Notes: generated by a model from the sequence alone, not told the origin. 64,000 bases of DNA from Desulfuromonadales bacterium (GCA_030145205.1 JAQYVZ010000009.1:27382-91381); one strand, 5' to 3'; shown: positions 30,179 through 40,373, counted from the stretch's first letter. A program made the numbers and translations.

Positions 30179-32251
30179 ATGAAATCCTCCAGCCTCAACA
30201 AGATACGCAACATCGGCATCATCTCGCACATCGATGCGGGCAAGACGACCGTTTCCGAACGCTTCCTCTATTACACGGGTGAAATTCACAAACTGGGCGA
30301 AGTCCATGACGGTCTGGCGACCATGGACTGGATGGAGCAGGAGCAGGAGCGGGGGATTACGATTACCGCGACCAGCACCACCTGCTTCTGGAAAGACCTC
30401 TGGATCAACCTGATTGATACGCCCGGACACATCGACTTTACCATCGAGGTGGAACGCTCGTTGCGGGTTCTGGATGGTGCTGTGGCAATTTTCAGTGCGG
30501 TGGAAGGCGTTCAGCCGCAGAGCGAATCGGTATGGCGTCAGGCGAATCGTTATCAGGTCCCGCGGATCTGCCTGATCAACAAGATGGACCGGATCGGTGC
30601 GGATCACCAGGCTGTGTTGACACAGATGACGGAGCGTCTTGACGCGCGCCCGGTGTTGATGCAACTGCCTGTCGGTGAAGAGAGTGACTTCGTCGGCGTT
30701 ATCGATCTGGTGGCGATGCAGCAACAGCTCTTCTCTGAAACAGATCTGGGCGCAACCGTTGAGACGACCGAGATTCCGGTGGAGTTGCAGCCGGAGGCCA
30801 AGGCGGCTCGGGACGTGCTGGTCGAGGCGGCCGCCGACTGGGACGATGAGCTGCTGGACAATTTTCTCGAAGGGCGGGAAATTGTCGCTGAGCGACTGCT
30901 CAAGGCCTTGCGACGTGCTGTTCTGGCTTGTGCCCTTTCCCCGGTTTACCTTGGTTCCGCTCTGCGCAACAAGGGGATTCAGCCGGTGCTTGATGCAGTC
31001 GGCAGTCTTCTGCCCTCTCCGTTGGATATCCCGCCGGTGCCGGCGCACCATCCGGAGAGCGGACATGCTGAAGAGCTTCGCTGTGACCCGACTGGTCCTC
31101 TCTGCGCTTTGGCCTTCAAGGTCCTCTCTGATGATGGCCGTAAACTGACTTATCTCAGGATTTATTCCGGCAGCCTGAAGGCGGGGGCGGTGATTTACAA
31201 TTCAACCCGCGGTTGCCAGGAGCGTGTCGCCAGACTGTTTCGGATGCACTCCCATAAGCGAGAGCGGCTCGATCTGGCACAGGCTGGTGATATTGTCGCC
31301 GCGACCGGTTTGAAGGAGGCGCTGACGGGCGACGCGCTGTGTGCTCCGGAGCACCTGCTGATGCTGGAAGGTTTGCAGGTTGCCGAGCCGGTGGTGTCGC
31401 TGGCTGTCGAACCGAAGCGGATCCAGGATCGTGACAAGCTGGGGCTCTCCCTGGAGAAGCTGCAGTGGGAAGACCCGACTTTCCGTGTCCGGGAAGATGA
31501 AGACACCGGCCAGACCATTCTGACCGGAATGGGCGAGTTGCACCTGGATGTGGTGATGACCCGGCTTGATCGCGAGTTTGGAATTGCTGTCAATGCCGGT
31601 CAGCCGCAGGTCGTTTACCGTGAAACAGTGACGAAGCCGGTGGCTCACCAGGAAGTGTTCGAGCGCGAACTGGACGGCAAGATGCACCGGGGAGATGTCA
31701 CCCTCCGATTGACTCCGTTGAAGCGGGGTGCCGGTATGCACTTTGTTCTGCCGAAAGACGCCGAAACGACGCTTCCGGAGGAAATCTGTCTGGCGCTGCA
31801 GGAAACCTTGCAGCAGATAAGCCAGTCCGGAGCGCTGATTGGCTATCCGCTGGTCGATATCGAGATTGCGGTTGAACGGCTGCCCTATGATGCCGGCACG
31901 ACCTCAGTGCTGGGGATCCGGGCCGCGGTGCAAAAGGGGATGATGGAGGCAATTCGGGCGGCTCGACCGACGCTGCTCGAGCCGGTTATGGGGCTGGAGA
32001 TCACCGTGCCGAATGAGTCTTCAGGGAAGGTTCTCGGCAGCTTGCAGCAGAAGCGTGGTCGGGTTGATGGTCATGAGGCGCAGGGTGTGGTGGATGTCAT
32101 TCGGGCCAGTGTGCCTCTGTCGGAGATGTTTGGTTACATGACCGAGTTGCGCAGCGCCACCCAGGGGCGTGGAACCTTCACAATGGAGTTCAGTCATTAC
32201 GATCTGGCGCCTGCTTCTGCTCTGGAGCGATTTGGGTTCTCGCAGAAATAA
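30179..32251 (+). CDS. Elongation factor G paralogue (EF-G2)
   Basis: 690 residues with all five EF-G domains. G1 is [14 protein letters not shown] (Ser replaces the usual Ala), then [16 protein letters not shown] with the catalytic His, and NKMD. Domains II to V follow through [11 protein letters not shown] and [17 protein letters not shown]. It stands away from rpsL-rpsG-tufA, so it is probably not the housekeeping copy. Paralogues can act in ribosome recycling or translocation under stress; which one applies cannot be read here. Confidence 0.93.
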   Translation: MKSSSLNKIRNIGIISHIDAGKTTVSERFLYYTGEIHKLGEVHDGLATMDWMEQEQERGITITATSTTCFWKDLWINLIDTPGHIDFTIEVERSLRVLDGAVAIFSAVEGVQPQSESVWRQANRYQVPRICLINKMDRIGADHQAVLTQMTERLDARPVLMQLPVGEESDFVGVIDLVAMQQQLFSETDLGATVETTEIPVELQPEAKAARDVLVEAAADWDDELLDNFLEGREIVAERLLKALRRAVLACALSPVYLGSALRNKGIQPVLDAVGSLLPSPLDIPPVPAHHPESGHAEELRCDPTGPLCALAFKVLSDDGRKLTYLRIYSGSLKAGAVIYNSTRGCQERVARLFRMHSHKRERLDLAQAGDIVAATGLKEALTGDALCAPEHLLMLEGLQVAEPVVSLAVEPKRIQDRDKLGLSLEKLQWEDPTFRVREDEDTGQTILTGMGELHLDVVMTRLDREFGIAVNAGQPQVVYRETVTKPVAHQEVFERELDGKMHRGDVTLRLTPLKRGAGMHFVLPKDAETTLPEEICLALQETLQQISQSGALIGYPLVDIEIAVERLPYDAGTTSVLGIRAAVQKGMMEAIRAARPTLLEPVMGLEITVPNESSGKVLGSLQQKRGRVDGHEAQGVVDVIRASVPLSEMFGYMTELRSATQGRGTFTMEFSHYDLAPASALERFGFSQK

Positions 32252-32259
32252 CGACTTCT

Positions 32260-32287
32260 GGCCTCGCTTCTGGTGAGGCCTTTTTTT
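32260..32287 (+). terminator. Rho-independent terminator after EF-G2
   Basis: GGCCTC (32260-32265) and GAGGCC (32275-32280) with a 9-base loop, then seven T. Confidence 0.9.
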
Positions 32288-32319
32288 ATACTCCCTGGAG
32301 ACTTCACGCTAAACTCTAG

Positions 32320-32645
32320 TGAGGAATGGTTCAGCTTTCTAACCGGGGTTTCGCCCCCGGACGACGACCGACCTTTTACTCGTCTAAAAGGTCGGGCCAA
32401 AAGGACGCCCGACATCACCACCCGCCATAGCGCTTTGCGCGACGGTGGGTTCCCTCCACTGCGCAGACGTTTTTGGGCCGTACAAAAACTCGCTGCGCTC
32501 AGACAGTTTGTCCGACTTTATCCCAAAACATCCACTCCGTTCCGGTGGCGCTGTACGGGAGAGCGGGACAGACACGCTTCACCCAGAAACTTGGATTAAC
32601 TCCCTCTCCCCTGGCGGGAGAGGGTTGGGGTGAGGGGACCCTAGT
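32320..32645. repeat. Structured intergenic repeat element
   Basis: No gene fits here. The segment holds stacked inverted repeats: CCGACCTTTTA/TAAAAGGTCGG (32368-32378 with 32385-32395), overlapping GTCGGGC/GCCCGAC (32391-32397 with 32407-32413), then a CCCTCTCCC/GGGAGAGGG unit near 32600-32637 shared with 2994-3115. A spurious ORF on the minus strand (32384-32575) contains the stretch SDKLSERSEFL, which I recall from many hypothetical proteins called inside bacterial intergenic repeats. It is probably a dispersed repeat family. Confidence 0.65.
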
Positions 32646-32721
32646 CAGAAATAAAAGCAGAAAGAGGGTGGGAAGGCCTAGGTCCCTGCAGGGCGTTTGT
32701 GGGGTTTGGGAATCTTCCCTT

Positions 32722-33903
32722 TCAACCTGAAAACCGGATGCCGATCAGAGTGATGTCATCCAGCGGTTCTCGGTTGTCGCCGAAAGCGTGCAGGCACTTG
32801 ACCGTGTGCTCCATGGTTCCCTCCAGGCCATCGGGGTGCGGTGATTGCAGGCACTCTTCGAGGCGCTCGGGTCCGAAGGCTTCCCCGTTTGACAGGCCAT
32901 GTTCAGTGACGCCGTCGGTGTAGAGGAACAACCTGTCGCCGGCTCTCATCTGAATCTCCCCCTCCTCAAAAGCAACCAGATTGCCGAGTCCGATGATGGT
33001 TCCGCCGCATTCCAGGCGCTCGATCTTCCCGCTGCTGCGGACCAGGATTGGGGCCGGGTGTCCGGCGCTGCAATAACGGACTGCGCCACTGGCTTCGTCA
33101 ATCAGCAGGTAAATCAGGGTGAAGAACTCCTCGAAGCGTTCGAAGGGGTATTCCCGCTCCAGGTCAGCCATCACTGCGGCCGGTGTATGGATGGTGTAGT
33201 AGGGTGGTGTGTCCACCTGGCGTTTCGGAATATGTCCGGTATGGGGTGACAGGCTTTGCTGGATGGCCACCGAGACCATGGCCGACGAGATGCCGTGACC
33301 GCTGACGTCGACGAGATAGGTCATGATGGTCTTCTCGTCGAGATGGGCGACATTGAACAGGTCGCCGCCGACTTTTCTTGATGGCATAAAACGCCAGGCG
33401 TAAGAGAGCTTTTGGTAGTCGGGGTACTGCTCAGGTATCAGGCGACGCTGGATTTCGGCAGCCGACTGCAACGCTTCCTGCAATTCCTCCTGCTGGTGTC
33501 TGGCGCGCTGTTGGACCTCTGCATATTGGCGGGTGAGCCGGCGGATTGTCTGCAAGGTGTTGATCCTGGCGGTAATTTCTGCGGGGTTCCACGGGTCGAA
33601 CAGCCACTCTGCGGCGGGTTTCAGGCGGTCGAGTCGTGACCGGTCCGTTCCGTCTGTCGAGTGGTAGGCCAGGCAGGCGGCTGCTTGCGCCTGACAGTGG
33701 CTGACGAACGTCTCCCAAAGAGACTCGGGATGCTTGTCGAAGCTCGCCAGGTCGACGATGTAGACGGCGGGGGGCGGGTTGTGTTGAGGCAGCAGGGCGT
33801 CCGGTGCGGCGAAGGTCACCCGGTATTCGCTACCGGCCAGGTAGCGGCGCAATGTCTCAAGGGTGTCGTTCGGCTCGGTAATCAGGTGTACGCCAGAATG
33901 CAT
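32722..33903 (-). CDS. SpoIIE/RsbU-type PP2C phosphatase with an N-terminal receiver-like domain
   Basis: 393 residues: receiver-like region about 1-120, short coiled coil about 125-150, then a SpoIIE phosphatase domain with AAEIQRRLIP, RKVGGDLFNV, DVSGHGISSAMVS, CSAGHPAPIL and FLYTDGVTE. The metal-binding Asp residues are present. The receiver-like part has AVYIVDLASFDKHP; the usual phosphoacceptor block is altered, so phosphorylation is doubtful. Such enzymes dephosphorylate anti-sigma antagonists. AAGGAG lies 5 bases before the ATG. It is divergent from a sigma-54 activator. Confidence 0.9.
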   Translation of the reverse strand: MHSGVHLITEPNDTLETLRRYLAGSEYRVTFAAPDALLPQHNPPPAVYIVDLASFDKHPESLWETFVSHCQAQAAACLAYHSTDGTDRSRLDRLKPAAEWLFDPWNPAEITARINTLQTIRRLTRQYAEVQQRARHQQEELQEALQSAAEIQRRLIPEQYPDYQKLSYAWRFMPSRKVGGDLFNVAHLDEKTIMTYLVDVSGHGISSAMVSVAIQQSLSPHTGHIPKRQVDTPPYYTIHTPAAVMADLEREYPFERFEEFFTLIYLLIDEASGAVRYCSAGHPAPILVRSSGKIERLECGGTIIGLGNLVAFEEGEIQMRAGDRLFLYTDGVTEHGLSNGEAFGPERLEECLQSPHPDGLEGTMEHTVKCLHAFGDNREPLDDITLIGIRFSG

Positions 33904-34074
33904 GGGAACTCCTTATGGGAGTTATTAAGTCAAGTATCCCTTAAAATGACTGTAGACGCAACCGGCAGGGGTGTGAGATGGCTTTACTTGGTGGAGCGAG
34001 TGGCTTAAGATGTGTTCTTTGTGTAGAAAAAGTACACGGCGGGGTGTTCCCCCTGTGATGGAGGATACGGAATC

Positions 34075-36885
34075 ATGACCTACGACCCATTGACGACCGA
34101 TGCTCAGGTCACCAAGATTCGTCATTTCGGCAAGGAGAACCTGGCGGATATTCTGCACTGTATCGGTGAAGCGGTCCCCTTGCTGACCGGCCAGCCACGT
34201 TGCCGTCTTTACCTCGAGGATCTGACCAGCGGTACGCTCGTCTGCAGCCTGGCGACAGGCAATGTCGGTTCCCAGGTTCGGAGCCGGCCCTTTCCCTTGA
34301 ACGGGCCGGATTTCGTGGTCTCACGGGTGTACATCGAGCGGCAGGAGGTCGAAATTGACTCCGTCCAGGCCCTGCCGGAGGCTGTGCGGAAAATCGCTGC
34401 CGAGTTCGATCTGCAGGCAACCTTCCAAATTCCACTGCTGCACGCCGGGCGCTCCATCGGTGTCCTCTGTATCGACAGTGAGCGGATCGGAGAGCTGCCC
34501 GGATTGAGCGAACGGAAGCGGCTCAGAGAGTTTTTGTCCCAGATCATATCGATTCTCAACAAGGCGCGTAAGCATCATCAGCAGATGGTTCTGGCGCGGC
34601 AGGTCGATGAGGCGCGCAAGACGGCGGCTGCCGGGACCATGATGAAATCGGCTGTTCGATTGATTGACAAACTGGCCCTGGCGTCTGTGCTGGTGCCTGT
34701 TGACGCGATGGCGGATGGGCAGAGCCAGGGGTTGGCTATTCTTGCGGCCCACTCGCAGGACCCGGCGATGCAGGCATTGTATAAGCGGGAGAGCGTGGTC
34801 GACTTACGGGAAGGCAGTTCTTTGCTGTCGCGCTATATCAACCCGGAGGGAGTGATCGTCGATGACCGGTTGCTCATACCGCTTTCCTTACCTGATTTGT
34901 CTGCCATGAATCTTCAGAAAAAATACCTGACGGAGCAGATCGGCCTGCATTCCCTGTACATAGTGCCTCGTTACGACCGGCGTACCCGCCGGATCACCTG
35001 CCTAGTTAATTATTACACCCGGGAGGCACATCGGTTTACCGCTTTTGAGCAGGGTTTGCTCGAATCTCATGCTGAAATGGCCGAGCGGGTTGTGCAGAAA
35101 ATCGGTGACGAACATATGGAGATCCAGGTCCTGTCGGAGATCAACGACCTGTTACAGGAAGGCTTTGAAGGCTCCCGTTCCATGCTTAACCGGGTGCTCG
35201 CCAAAGCGACGGAGCTGATCGGTGCTGACACCGGCAGTATCGCTCTGGTCCAGGAGCGCAACGGTGAGTTGCTGTTGCTTGTCGAAGAAGCGGACGGTTC
35301 CCTGGTCGGCGCGAAAAGCAAGGACTGGCTGAAACAGAATATTCCGCCGCTGCGGGTCGGCGGAGCGGAACTGGCGCCGCAAGAACGTAGTCTGACCGGT
35401 TTTGCCGCGCACCAGCTGCAGCCGAAGATTGTCGCCGATACGCTGCAAGAACAACTGGACGGAGGGTTCTATCTCCAGCTTACGGAAGGGATTCGTAGTG
35501 AAATTGCGGTTCCTGTCACCCTTGAGGATCAGGCTCTTGCGGTGATCTGCCTGAACAGTCTTGCCCCCAATTTTTTCACAGAAGAGCATCAGCGGATTCT
35601 TGAGATTATTGTCCAAATGATCGCCCGGCATCTGGCGAGGCTGCTGCAGATCGAGCGGCTGACATCGGAGATTCAGCAGCTGCGCAGCGATGTCTCCTAT
35701 CGCGATCCGAAGATTTCGTCATATCGTCTGGGCAATCTGATCGGCAATTCTCCCGGGGCACGCGAGGTCGTTGCGACTATTGAAGCCGTCGCCCCACCTC
35801 TGTACAACCGGCTGGCCCGGTGGCGGCAGATGGACCTGCGTGAAGCCAGCTTCGGATTGCCGACGGTCCTGATTACCGGGGAAACCGGCAGCGGCAAGGA
35901 GTTCCTCTTTAACAATCTCTACTCGCGCCTGAATGAAATGTTTCAACAGGAAGATGATGCGTCTAGGCCGTTGCCGGTCACCAAGAGCAATATCGCGGCC
36001 TACAGCGGCGAGTTGACCTACTCAGAACTGTTCGGGCACAAGCGTGGTGCTTTTACCGGGGCACATGCGGACCGGCGCGGCATTCTCGAAGAGGCGAACG
36101 GCGGTATCGTGTTCCTGGACGAGATTGGGGATGCCGACCAGAAAACCCAGGTGCAGCTGCTGCGCTTTCTGGACAACGGCAGTTTTGTGCGTCTGGGTGA
36201 GAATCGAACCCGCTATGCCCGGGTGCTGCTGGTGGCAGCGACCAATCGCGATCTGCGTCAACTGATTGCGGCGGGGCAGTTTCGCGAAGACCTGTTCCAC
36301 CGCTTGTCTGAGCTGACTATTGACGTTCCCAGTCTGAACGAGCGGCGCGAAGATATCCCCGATCTGGCGATCCATCTGCTGGGGCAGCTGCATCGCCTCT
36401 ATTGCCACCGAAGCGAGTCTCCCCAGGATGTCCCCGGCATCGATCCTCAGGCGCTGGCGCTGTTAGCGGGGCATCGTTACAGCGGCAATATCCGGGAGTT
36501 GCGGTCCCTGCTGTTGCGGGCACTGTTGTTCCGAACCGGCCAGGTGATTACACCGCGGGAGATCGAAAAGGCTATGGGGAAGAGCACCTCCCGTCAGGAG
36601 ACGTTGCCGGTTGGGGGGGGCGATCTTTCTGCGGAGCAGATTCTGGAGAAGATTCATTGTGAACAGGGGGACTTCTGGACGCTGGTGCATCAACCGTTTG
36701 CTGATAAGCAATTGACCCGCAATGCGGTTCGTGACATCGTCTCTGCGGCGCGACGGCATGGTGCGCGATCGATGCCGGAGGTCGCGCGGCTGCTGCGGGC
36801 CTGTGACCCGGGGATCCCGGATCGAGATCAGCAGCGACGCTTCTACAAGTTTAAGAATTTTCTCTATAAAACCGTCAAGATTTAG
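34075..36885 (+). CDS. Sigma-54-dependent activator with GAF domains and a non-Fis C-terminus
   Basis: 936 residues. Probably three GAF-type domains occupy about 1-550. The AAA+ domain follows with Walker A GETGSGKE (about 604-611), GAFTGA intact in KRGAFTGAHADRRG and Walker B GGIVFLDEIGDA. The C-terminus lacks a Fis helix-turn-helix and instead has FWTLVHQPFADKQLTRNAVRDI followed by RRFYKFKNFLYKTVKI. This is like the alternative C-terminal domain seen in some deltaproteobacterial activators. The GAF domains would sense a small ligand. Its target genes are not evident, though the divergent phosphatase is a neighbour. Confidence 0.88.
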   Translation: MTYDPLTTDAQVTKIRHFGKENLADILHCIGEAVPLLTGQPRCRLYLEDLTSGTLVCSLATGNVGSQVRSRPFPLNGPDFVVSRVYIERQEVEIDSVQALPEAVRKIAAEFDLQATFQIPLLHAGRSIGVLCIDSERIGELPGLSERKRLREFLSQIISILNKARKHHQQMVLARQVDEARKTAAAGTMMKSAVRLIDKLALASVLVPVDAMADGQSQGLAILAAHSQDPAMQALYKRESVVDLREGSSLLSRYINPEGVIVDDRLLIPLSLPDLSAMNLQKKYLTEQIGLHSLYIVPRYDRRTRRITCLVNYYTREAHRFTAFEQGLLESHAEMAERVVQKIGDEHMEIQVLSEINDLLQEGFEGSRSMLNRVLAKATELIGADTGSIALVQERNGELLLLVEEADGSLVGAKSKDWLKQNIPPLRVGGAELAPQERSLTGFAAHQLQPKIVADTLQEQLDGGFYLQLTEGIRSEIAVPVTLEDQALAVICLNSLAPNFFTEEHQRILEIIVQMIARHLARLLQIERLTSEIQQLRSDVSYRDPKISSYRLGNLIGNSPGAREVVATIEAVAPPLYNRLARWRQMDLREASFGLPTVLITGETGSGKEFLFNNLYSRLNEMFQQEDDASRPLPVTKSNIAAYSGELTYSELFGHKRGAFTGAHADRRGILEEANGGIVFLDEIGDADQKTQVQLLRFLDNGSFVRLGENRTRYARVLLVAATNRDLRQLIAAGQFREDLFHRLSELTIDVPSLNERREDIPDLAIHLLGQLHRLYCHRSESPQDVPGIDPQALALLAGHRYSGNIRELRSLLLRALLFRTGQVITPREIEKAMGKSTSRQETLPVGGGDLSAEQILEKIHCEQGDFWTLVHQPFADKQLTRNAVRDIVSAARRHGARSMPEVARLLRACDPGIPDRDQQRRFYKFKNFLYKTVKI

Positions 36886-37074
36886 AGCGGTGGAGAAGCA
36901 TATTGCGCTGTCGCGGCAACTCCGCGTATAGTGTGAGGGTCGATTGATGTGTGTTTTCTTATGTGAATTCTGACCTGTTGACCTGTTACCGTTTGTTTGG
37001 AATTTTGTTTACGGCTTCGTCACTTTCGCGCCCGGCGTGATGTGAACGGCCTTTCTGCGGGATATTGAACCACG

Positions 37075-38688
37075 ATGGCGCGTTTCAGCTCACTCCGCCA
37101 AAGCCTGATCAGTAAATTCAGTATCAGCACCGGGATCGTCCTGATGCTGGCGATTGCCCTGTTTGCACTGGTCAATCTCAGCACCCTCAAAGGCGCCTTT
37201 TTTCAGGAGGCGATGGACGAAGTTGAAAGCGTTAGCGAGATCCTCCTGCACGCCACCCACTTCCATATGCTCGAAGACAACCGGGCCAGAGTCTACCAGA
37301 TGATGGAAGAGGTCAGCATGCATGAGAAGGTTGAGCGAATCCGGCTGCTCAGCATGGAGGGCCTGGTCCATTTCTCGACCCTGCCAACAGAAATTGGTAA
37401 GCCGCTGGAGGAAGCTTTGTCCCGGTGCGGCCAGTGCCACGATGAGCCTCTTGAAGGGGTCTTGCCGGAACTCAAAAACGATCGCCGGGTGTTTCGGGAT
37501 TGTCAGGGGAATGAAGTTCTCAGTGTCACCACCGAAATCTATAATGAACCGAGTTGCTACACGGCCGCCTGTCACGTCCACTCCAAGGAGAACAAGATTC
37601 TCGGGATCCTGGAAGTGCAAAGCTCCCTGCAGAGCATCGTGGTCCGGGCCGGTAGCTACCGAAATAACATTATTGCCTTTGCGATTTTTCTGCTGTTTTT
37701 GACCGTCGTCTGCCTGACCTGGCTGACGCAGCGCCTGGTCATCATGCCGGTTGACGCCCTGTTGCTGCATGCGCGCAAAATCTCCAAGATGGAACTCGAC
37801 AGTCGCGTCGAACTGAATGCCCGGGATGAGATGGGAGAGTTGGCCGATGCCTTCAACGAAATGACGGTCAAACTGAAAAAATCGCGGGATGAATACCTGC
37901 AGTTGACCGCGACTCTGGAGACCAAGGTTCATGAACGGACCGCCGAAATTGCCGAGGTGCACTCTCAGCTGGTTCGCTCGGAAAAACTGGCCTCGTTGGG
38001 GCAGCTGGTGGCTGGTATCGCCCACGAAATCAACAACCCCTTGTCCGGGATCCTGATGTTCGGCACCATGTTCGTTAATAACGACAAGCTCGACCCGGAG
38101 CTGTGCGAAGACGCCAAGACCATTGTCAGGGAAACGCAACGCTGTGCGGAAATCGTCAAGCGCCTGCTGGAATTCTCCCGAACCTCTATCCCGGATAAGA
38201 AGCCACATTCGCTGACTGAAATCATGTCGAACACTCTGGCCCTGGTCGAGCATCAGGCCAGTCTGAATGATATTGAAATTATCAGGCATTACGAAGCGGA
38301 CCTGCCAGAGATCCCGGTGGATCCCGTGCAGATTGAGCAGGTTTTCATCAATATGCTGGTCAATGCCGGTCACGCTATGCCGGACGGTGGAACCCTGACC
38401 ATCTCCATTCGACAGGATCGTGCGCAGAGCAGCCTGGTGACAAAGATCACGGATACAGGCCACGGCATCGACGAGGAGGATCTGCCGAAAATTTTTGATC
38501 CTTTCTTTACGACCAAGGGTGATGTGGAAGAGGGTGTCAGTGGCACCGGGCTCGGTTTGTCCGTGTCTTACGGAATCGTTCAGAACCATGGCGGTCGCAT
38601 TAACGTCAAGAGCGTTATTGGAGAAGGAACCAGCTTCACGGTAGAGCTGCCAATTTCGATCCCTTTGGCCAATCCGGGTCATAACTGA
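37075..38688 (+). CDS. Membrane histidine kinase with a c-heme-like periplasmic sensor
   Basis: 537 residues. Membrane helix about 18-38 and a periplasmic sensor about 40-195 with CGQCH at 118-122 and a spaced pair CYTAACH at 161-167. Second helix about 198-218, HAMP about 219-270, coiled coil, HisKA with His317 in AGIAHEINNPLSG, then HATPase with GLGLSVSYGIV. CXXCH in an exported domain is the signature for covalent heme c, so it probably senses redox or a gas ligand. The CX4CH motif could bind a second heme but is atypical. The sigma-54 regulator follows after 119 bases and is the likely partner. A kinase-less relative of its sensor lies at 46091. Confidence 0.9.
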   Translation: MARFSSLRQSLISKFSISTGIVLMLAIALFALVNLSTLKGAFFQEAMDEVESVSEILLHATHFHMLEDNRARVYQMMEEVSMHEKVERIRLLSMEGLVHFSTLPTEIGKPLEEALSRCGQCHDEPLEGVLPELKNDRRVFRDCQGNEVLSVTTEIYNEPSCYTAACHVHSKENKILGILEVQSSLQSIVVRAGSYRNNIIAFAIFLLFLTVVCLTWLTQRLVIMPVDALLLHARKISKMELDSRVELNARDEMGELADAFNEMTVKLKKSRDEYLQLTATLETKVHERTAEIAEVHSQLVRSEKLASLGQLVAGIAHEINNPLSGILMFGTMFVNNDKLDPELCEDAKTIVRETQRCAEIVKRLLEFSRTSIPDKKPHSLTEIMSNTLALVEHQASLNDIEIIRHYEADLPEIPVDPVQIEQVFINMLVNAGHAMPDGGTLTISIRQDRAQSSLVTKITDTGHGIDEEDLPKIFDPFFTTKGDVEEGVSGTGLGLSVSYGIVQNHGGRINVKSVIGEGTSFTVELPISIPLANPGHN

Positions 38689-38807
38689 GCAGGGGCACCG
38701 TCTGGTCGTAGGCAGGGCGATGCTAAAAACAAATTGTGATTAATTCCAAAATATTATAGTCTCACTGTTTGTAGAAATTATCTTTTTATTCCAGCCGGGT
38801 AGAGAGT

Positions 38808-40223
38808 ATGAAAGAAGAACGCATCCTTGTGGTCGATGATGACCGCGTCATCCGTGAGGGCTTGCAGAGAATTCTTAAGGCCGAAGGGTACCTCGTGGAA
38901 GCTCTGAGTAGCGGACGCCAGGCCGTTGACCGTCTTGAGGAAGCGGACTTTGATTTGATCATCACTGACCTCAAAATGCCAGGCATGAACGGGCTCGAGG
39001 TTTTGCAGGCGATCAAGTCGGAACATCCCGACCTGCCGGTGATCCTGATCACGGGCTATGCCGCTATCGACAACGCCGTCGAGGTCATGAAGAGCGGCGC
39101 TTCCGATTATCTGGCCAAGCCGTTTGCCAACGAGGAAATTGTTCATAAGGTCCGCAAGGCACTCGACACCCGTGCGGTTCTACTCGATGAGGTTTACCTG
39201 CGGCGCGAAGTGACCGAAACCCATGGTTTTGGCCCCTTGATCGGCGAAAGCCGCGAGATGCAGAAGGTCTACCAGCGGATTCTGCAGGTTGCACAGGCAG
39301 ATAGCACGGTTCTGGTGACTGGCGAGAGCGGCACCGGCAAAGAGCTGGTTGCCCGGGCGATTCATGATCACAGCTTGCGGCGGGAGCAGCCCTTTGTTGC
39401 GATTGACTGCACCGCTCTCGCGGAAAGCCTGCTGGAGAGCGAGCTGTTCGGCCATGTGAAAGGCTCTTTTACCGGCGCGGTGCAAACCAAGCGCGGCCTG
39501 TTTGAGATTGCCGACGGCGGGACTTTGATGCTGGATGAGATCGGTAATCTCAGCATGGCCACCCAAGCCAAGCTGTTGCGTGTTCTGCAGGAACGTGAAG
39601 TGACCCCGATTGGCGGGACCAAGTCGATACAAATTAATATTCGCCTGGTGGCCGCCACCAACGCCAACCTGAAAGAGATGGTTGAAGAGGGCACCTTTCG
39701 CGACGACCTGTTCTTCCGGCTGAATATTATCCCGGTTGAGCTGCCCCCTCTCAGGGAGCGCAAGGGCGACCTGATGCTGCTGTCGGGACATTTTCTCAAG
39801 AAGTTCTCCGAAGGGAACAATAAAGAAGTTCGCGGGTTCAGCCCTGAAGTGATCGAACTGCTGGAGGCTTACAACTTCCCGGGGAATGTCCGCGAACTGG
39901 AGAACTTGATCGAGCGCGCTGTGGTGCTGACTCAGGGAGAGTTTCTGCAACGGAGCGACCTGGAAATGTCGGTTGAGGATCTTGGCAGTTTTGCCATGCC
40001 TGATATCGAGATTCCGCGCAATGCCGACGAGCTGAAAGAGCAAAAGCGGATCCTGCGAGAGCAGGCCGTTGATCCCCTGGAAAAAGCTTTTTTGCTGAAC
40101 GCTCTGGAACGCAACAACTGGAACATTACCCGAGCAGCTGAAGATGTCGGCATGCAACGGCCCAACTTCCAGGCGATGCTGAAAAAACAGGGGATCAATA
40201 CGCGTCAGCGTGTCGTGGACTAG
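38808..40223 (+). CDS. NtrC-family sigma-54 response regulator
   Basis: 471 residues: receiver (1-120, phosphoacceptor Asp54 in IITDLKMPGMNG), AAA+ domain with GESGTGKE (Walker A) and GGTLMLDEIGNL (Walker B), then a Fis-type C-terminus with LERNNWNITRAAEDVGMQRPNFQAML. The sigma-54 contact loop reads GSFTGA instead of GAFTGA. It pairs with the heme-type kinase upstream. The two sigma-54 promoters and 19-bp dyads just downstream are its probable targets. Confidence 0.95.
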   Translation: MKEERILVVDDDRVIREGLQRILKAEGYLVEALSSGRQAVDRLEEADFDLIITDLKMPGMNGLEVLQAIKSEHPDLPVILITGYAAIDNAVEVMKSGASDYLAKPFANEEIVHKVRKALDTRAVLLDEVYLRREVTETHGFGPLIGESREMQKVYQRILQVAQADSTVLVTGESGTGKELVARAIHDHSLRREQPFVAIDCTALAESLLESELFGHVKGSFTGAVQTKRGLFEIADGGTLMLDEIGNLSMATQAKLLRVLQEREVTPIGGTKSIQINIRLVAATNANLKEMVEEGTFRDDLFFRLNIIPVELPPLRERKGDLMLLSGHFLKKFSEGNNKEVRGFSPEVIELLEAYNFPGNVRELENLIERAVVLTQGEFLQRSDLEMSVEDLGSFAMPDIEIPRNADELKEQKRILREQAVDPLEKAFLLNALERNNWNITRAAEDVGMQRPNFQAMLKKQGINTRQRVVD

Positions 40224-40373
40224 TCTGTTCCTCCCGTTTCCCCACTTCTCCCTCAGGGCCGCTTTCGAAGTGTGCCCTGTGCGGTGCATAACTTTTCCTT
40301 TTGAAAAATAGTTTTTTAATTCCAGTTGGTTAGGGATAGAAGTGCCGTTGAGTTGCCGGCCTTATCCTGTGAA

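Noticed and set aside
32384..32575. 63-residue minus-strand ORF inside the intergenic repeat
   Set aside because: It lies entirely within nested inverted repeats and has the amino-acid string typical of false ORFs in such repeats.
36897..36912. Sigma-54 promoter upstream of the heme-type kinase
   Set aside because: The GG and GC elements are 11 bases apart rather than 10 and the flanks do not match the consensus.
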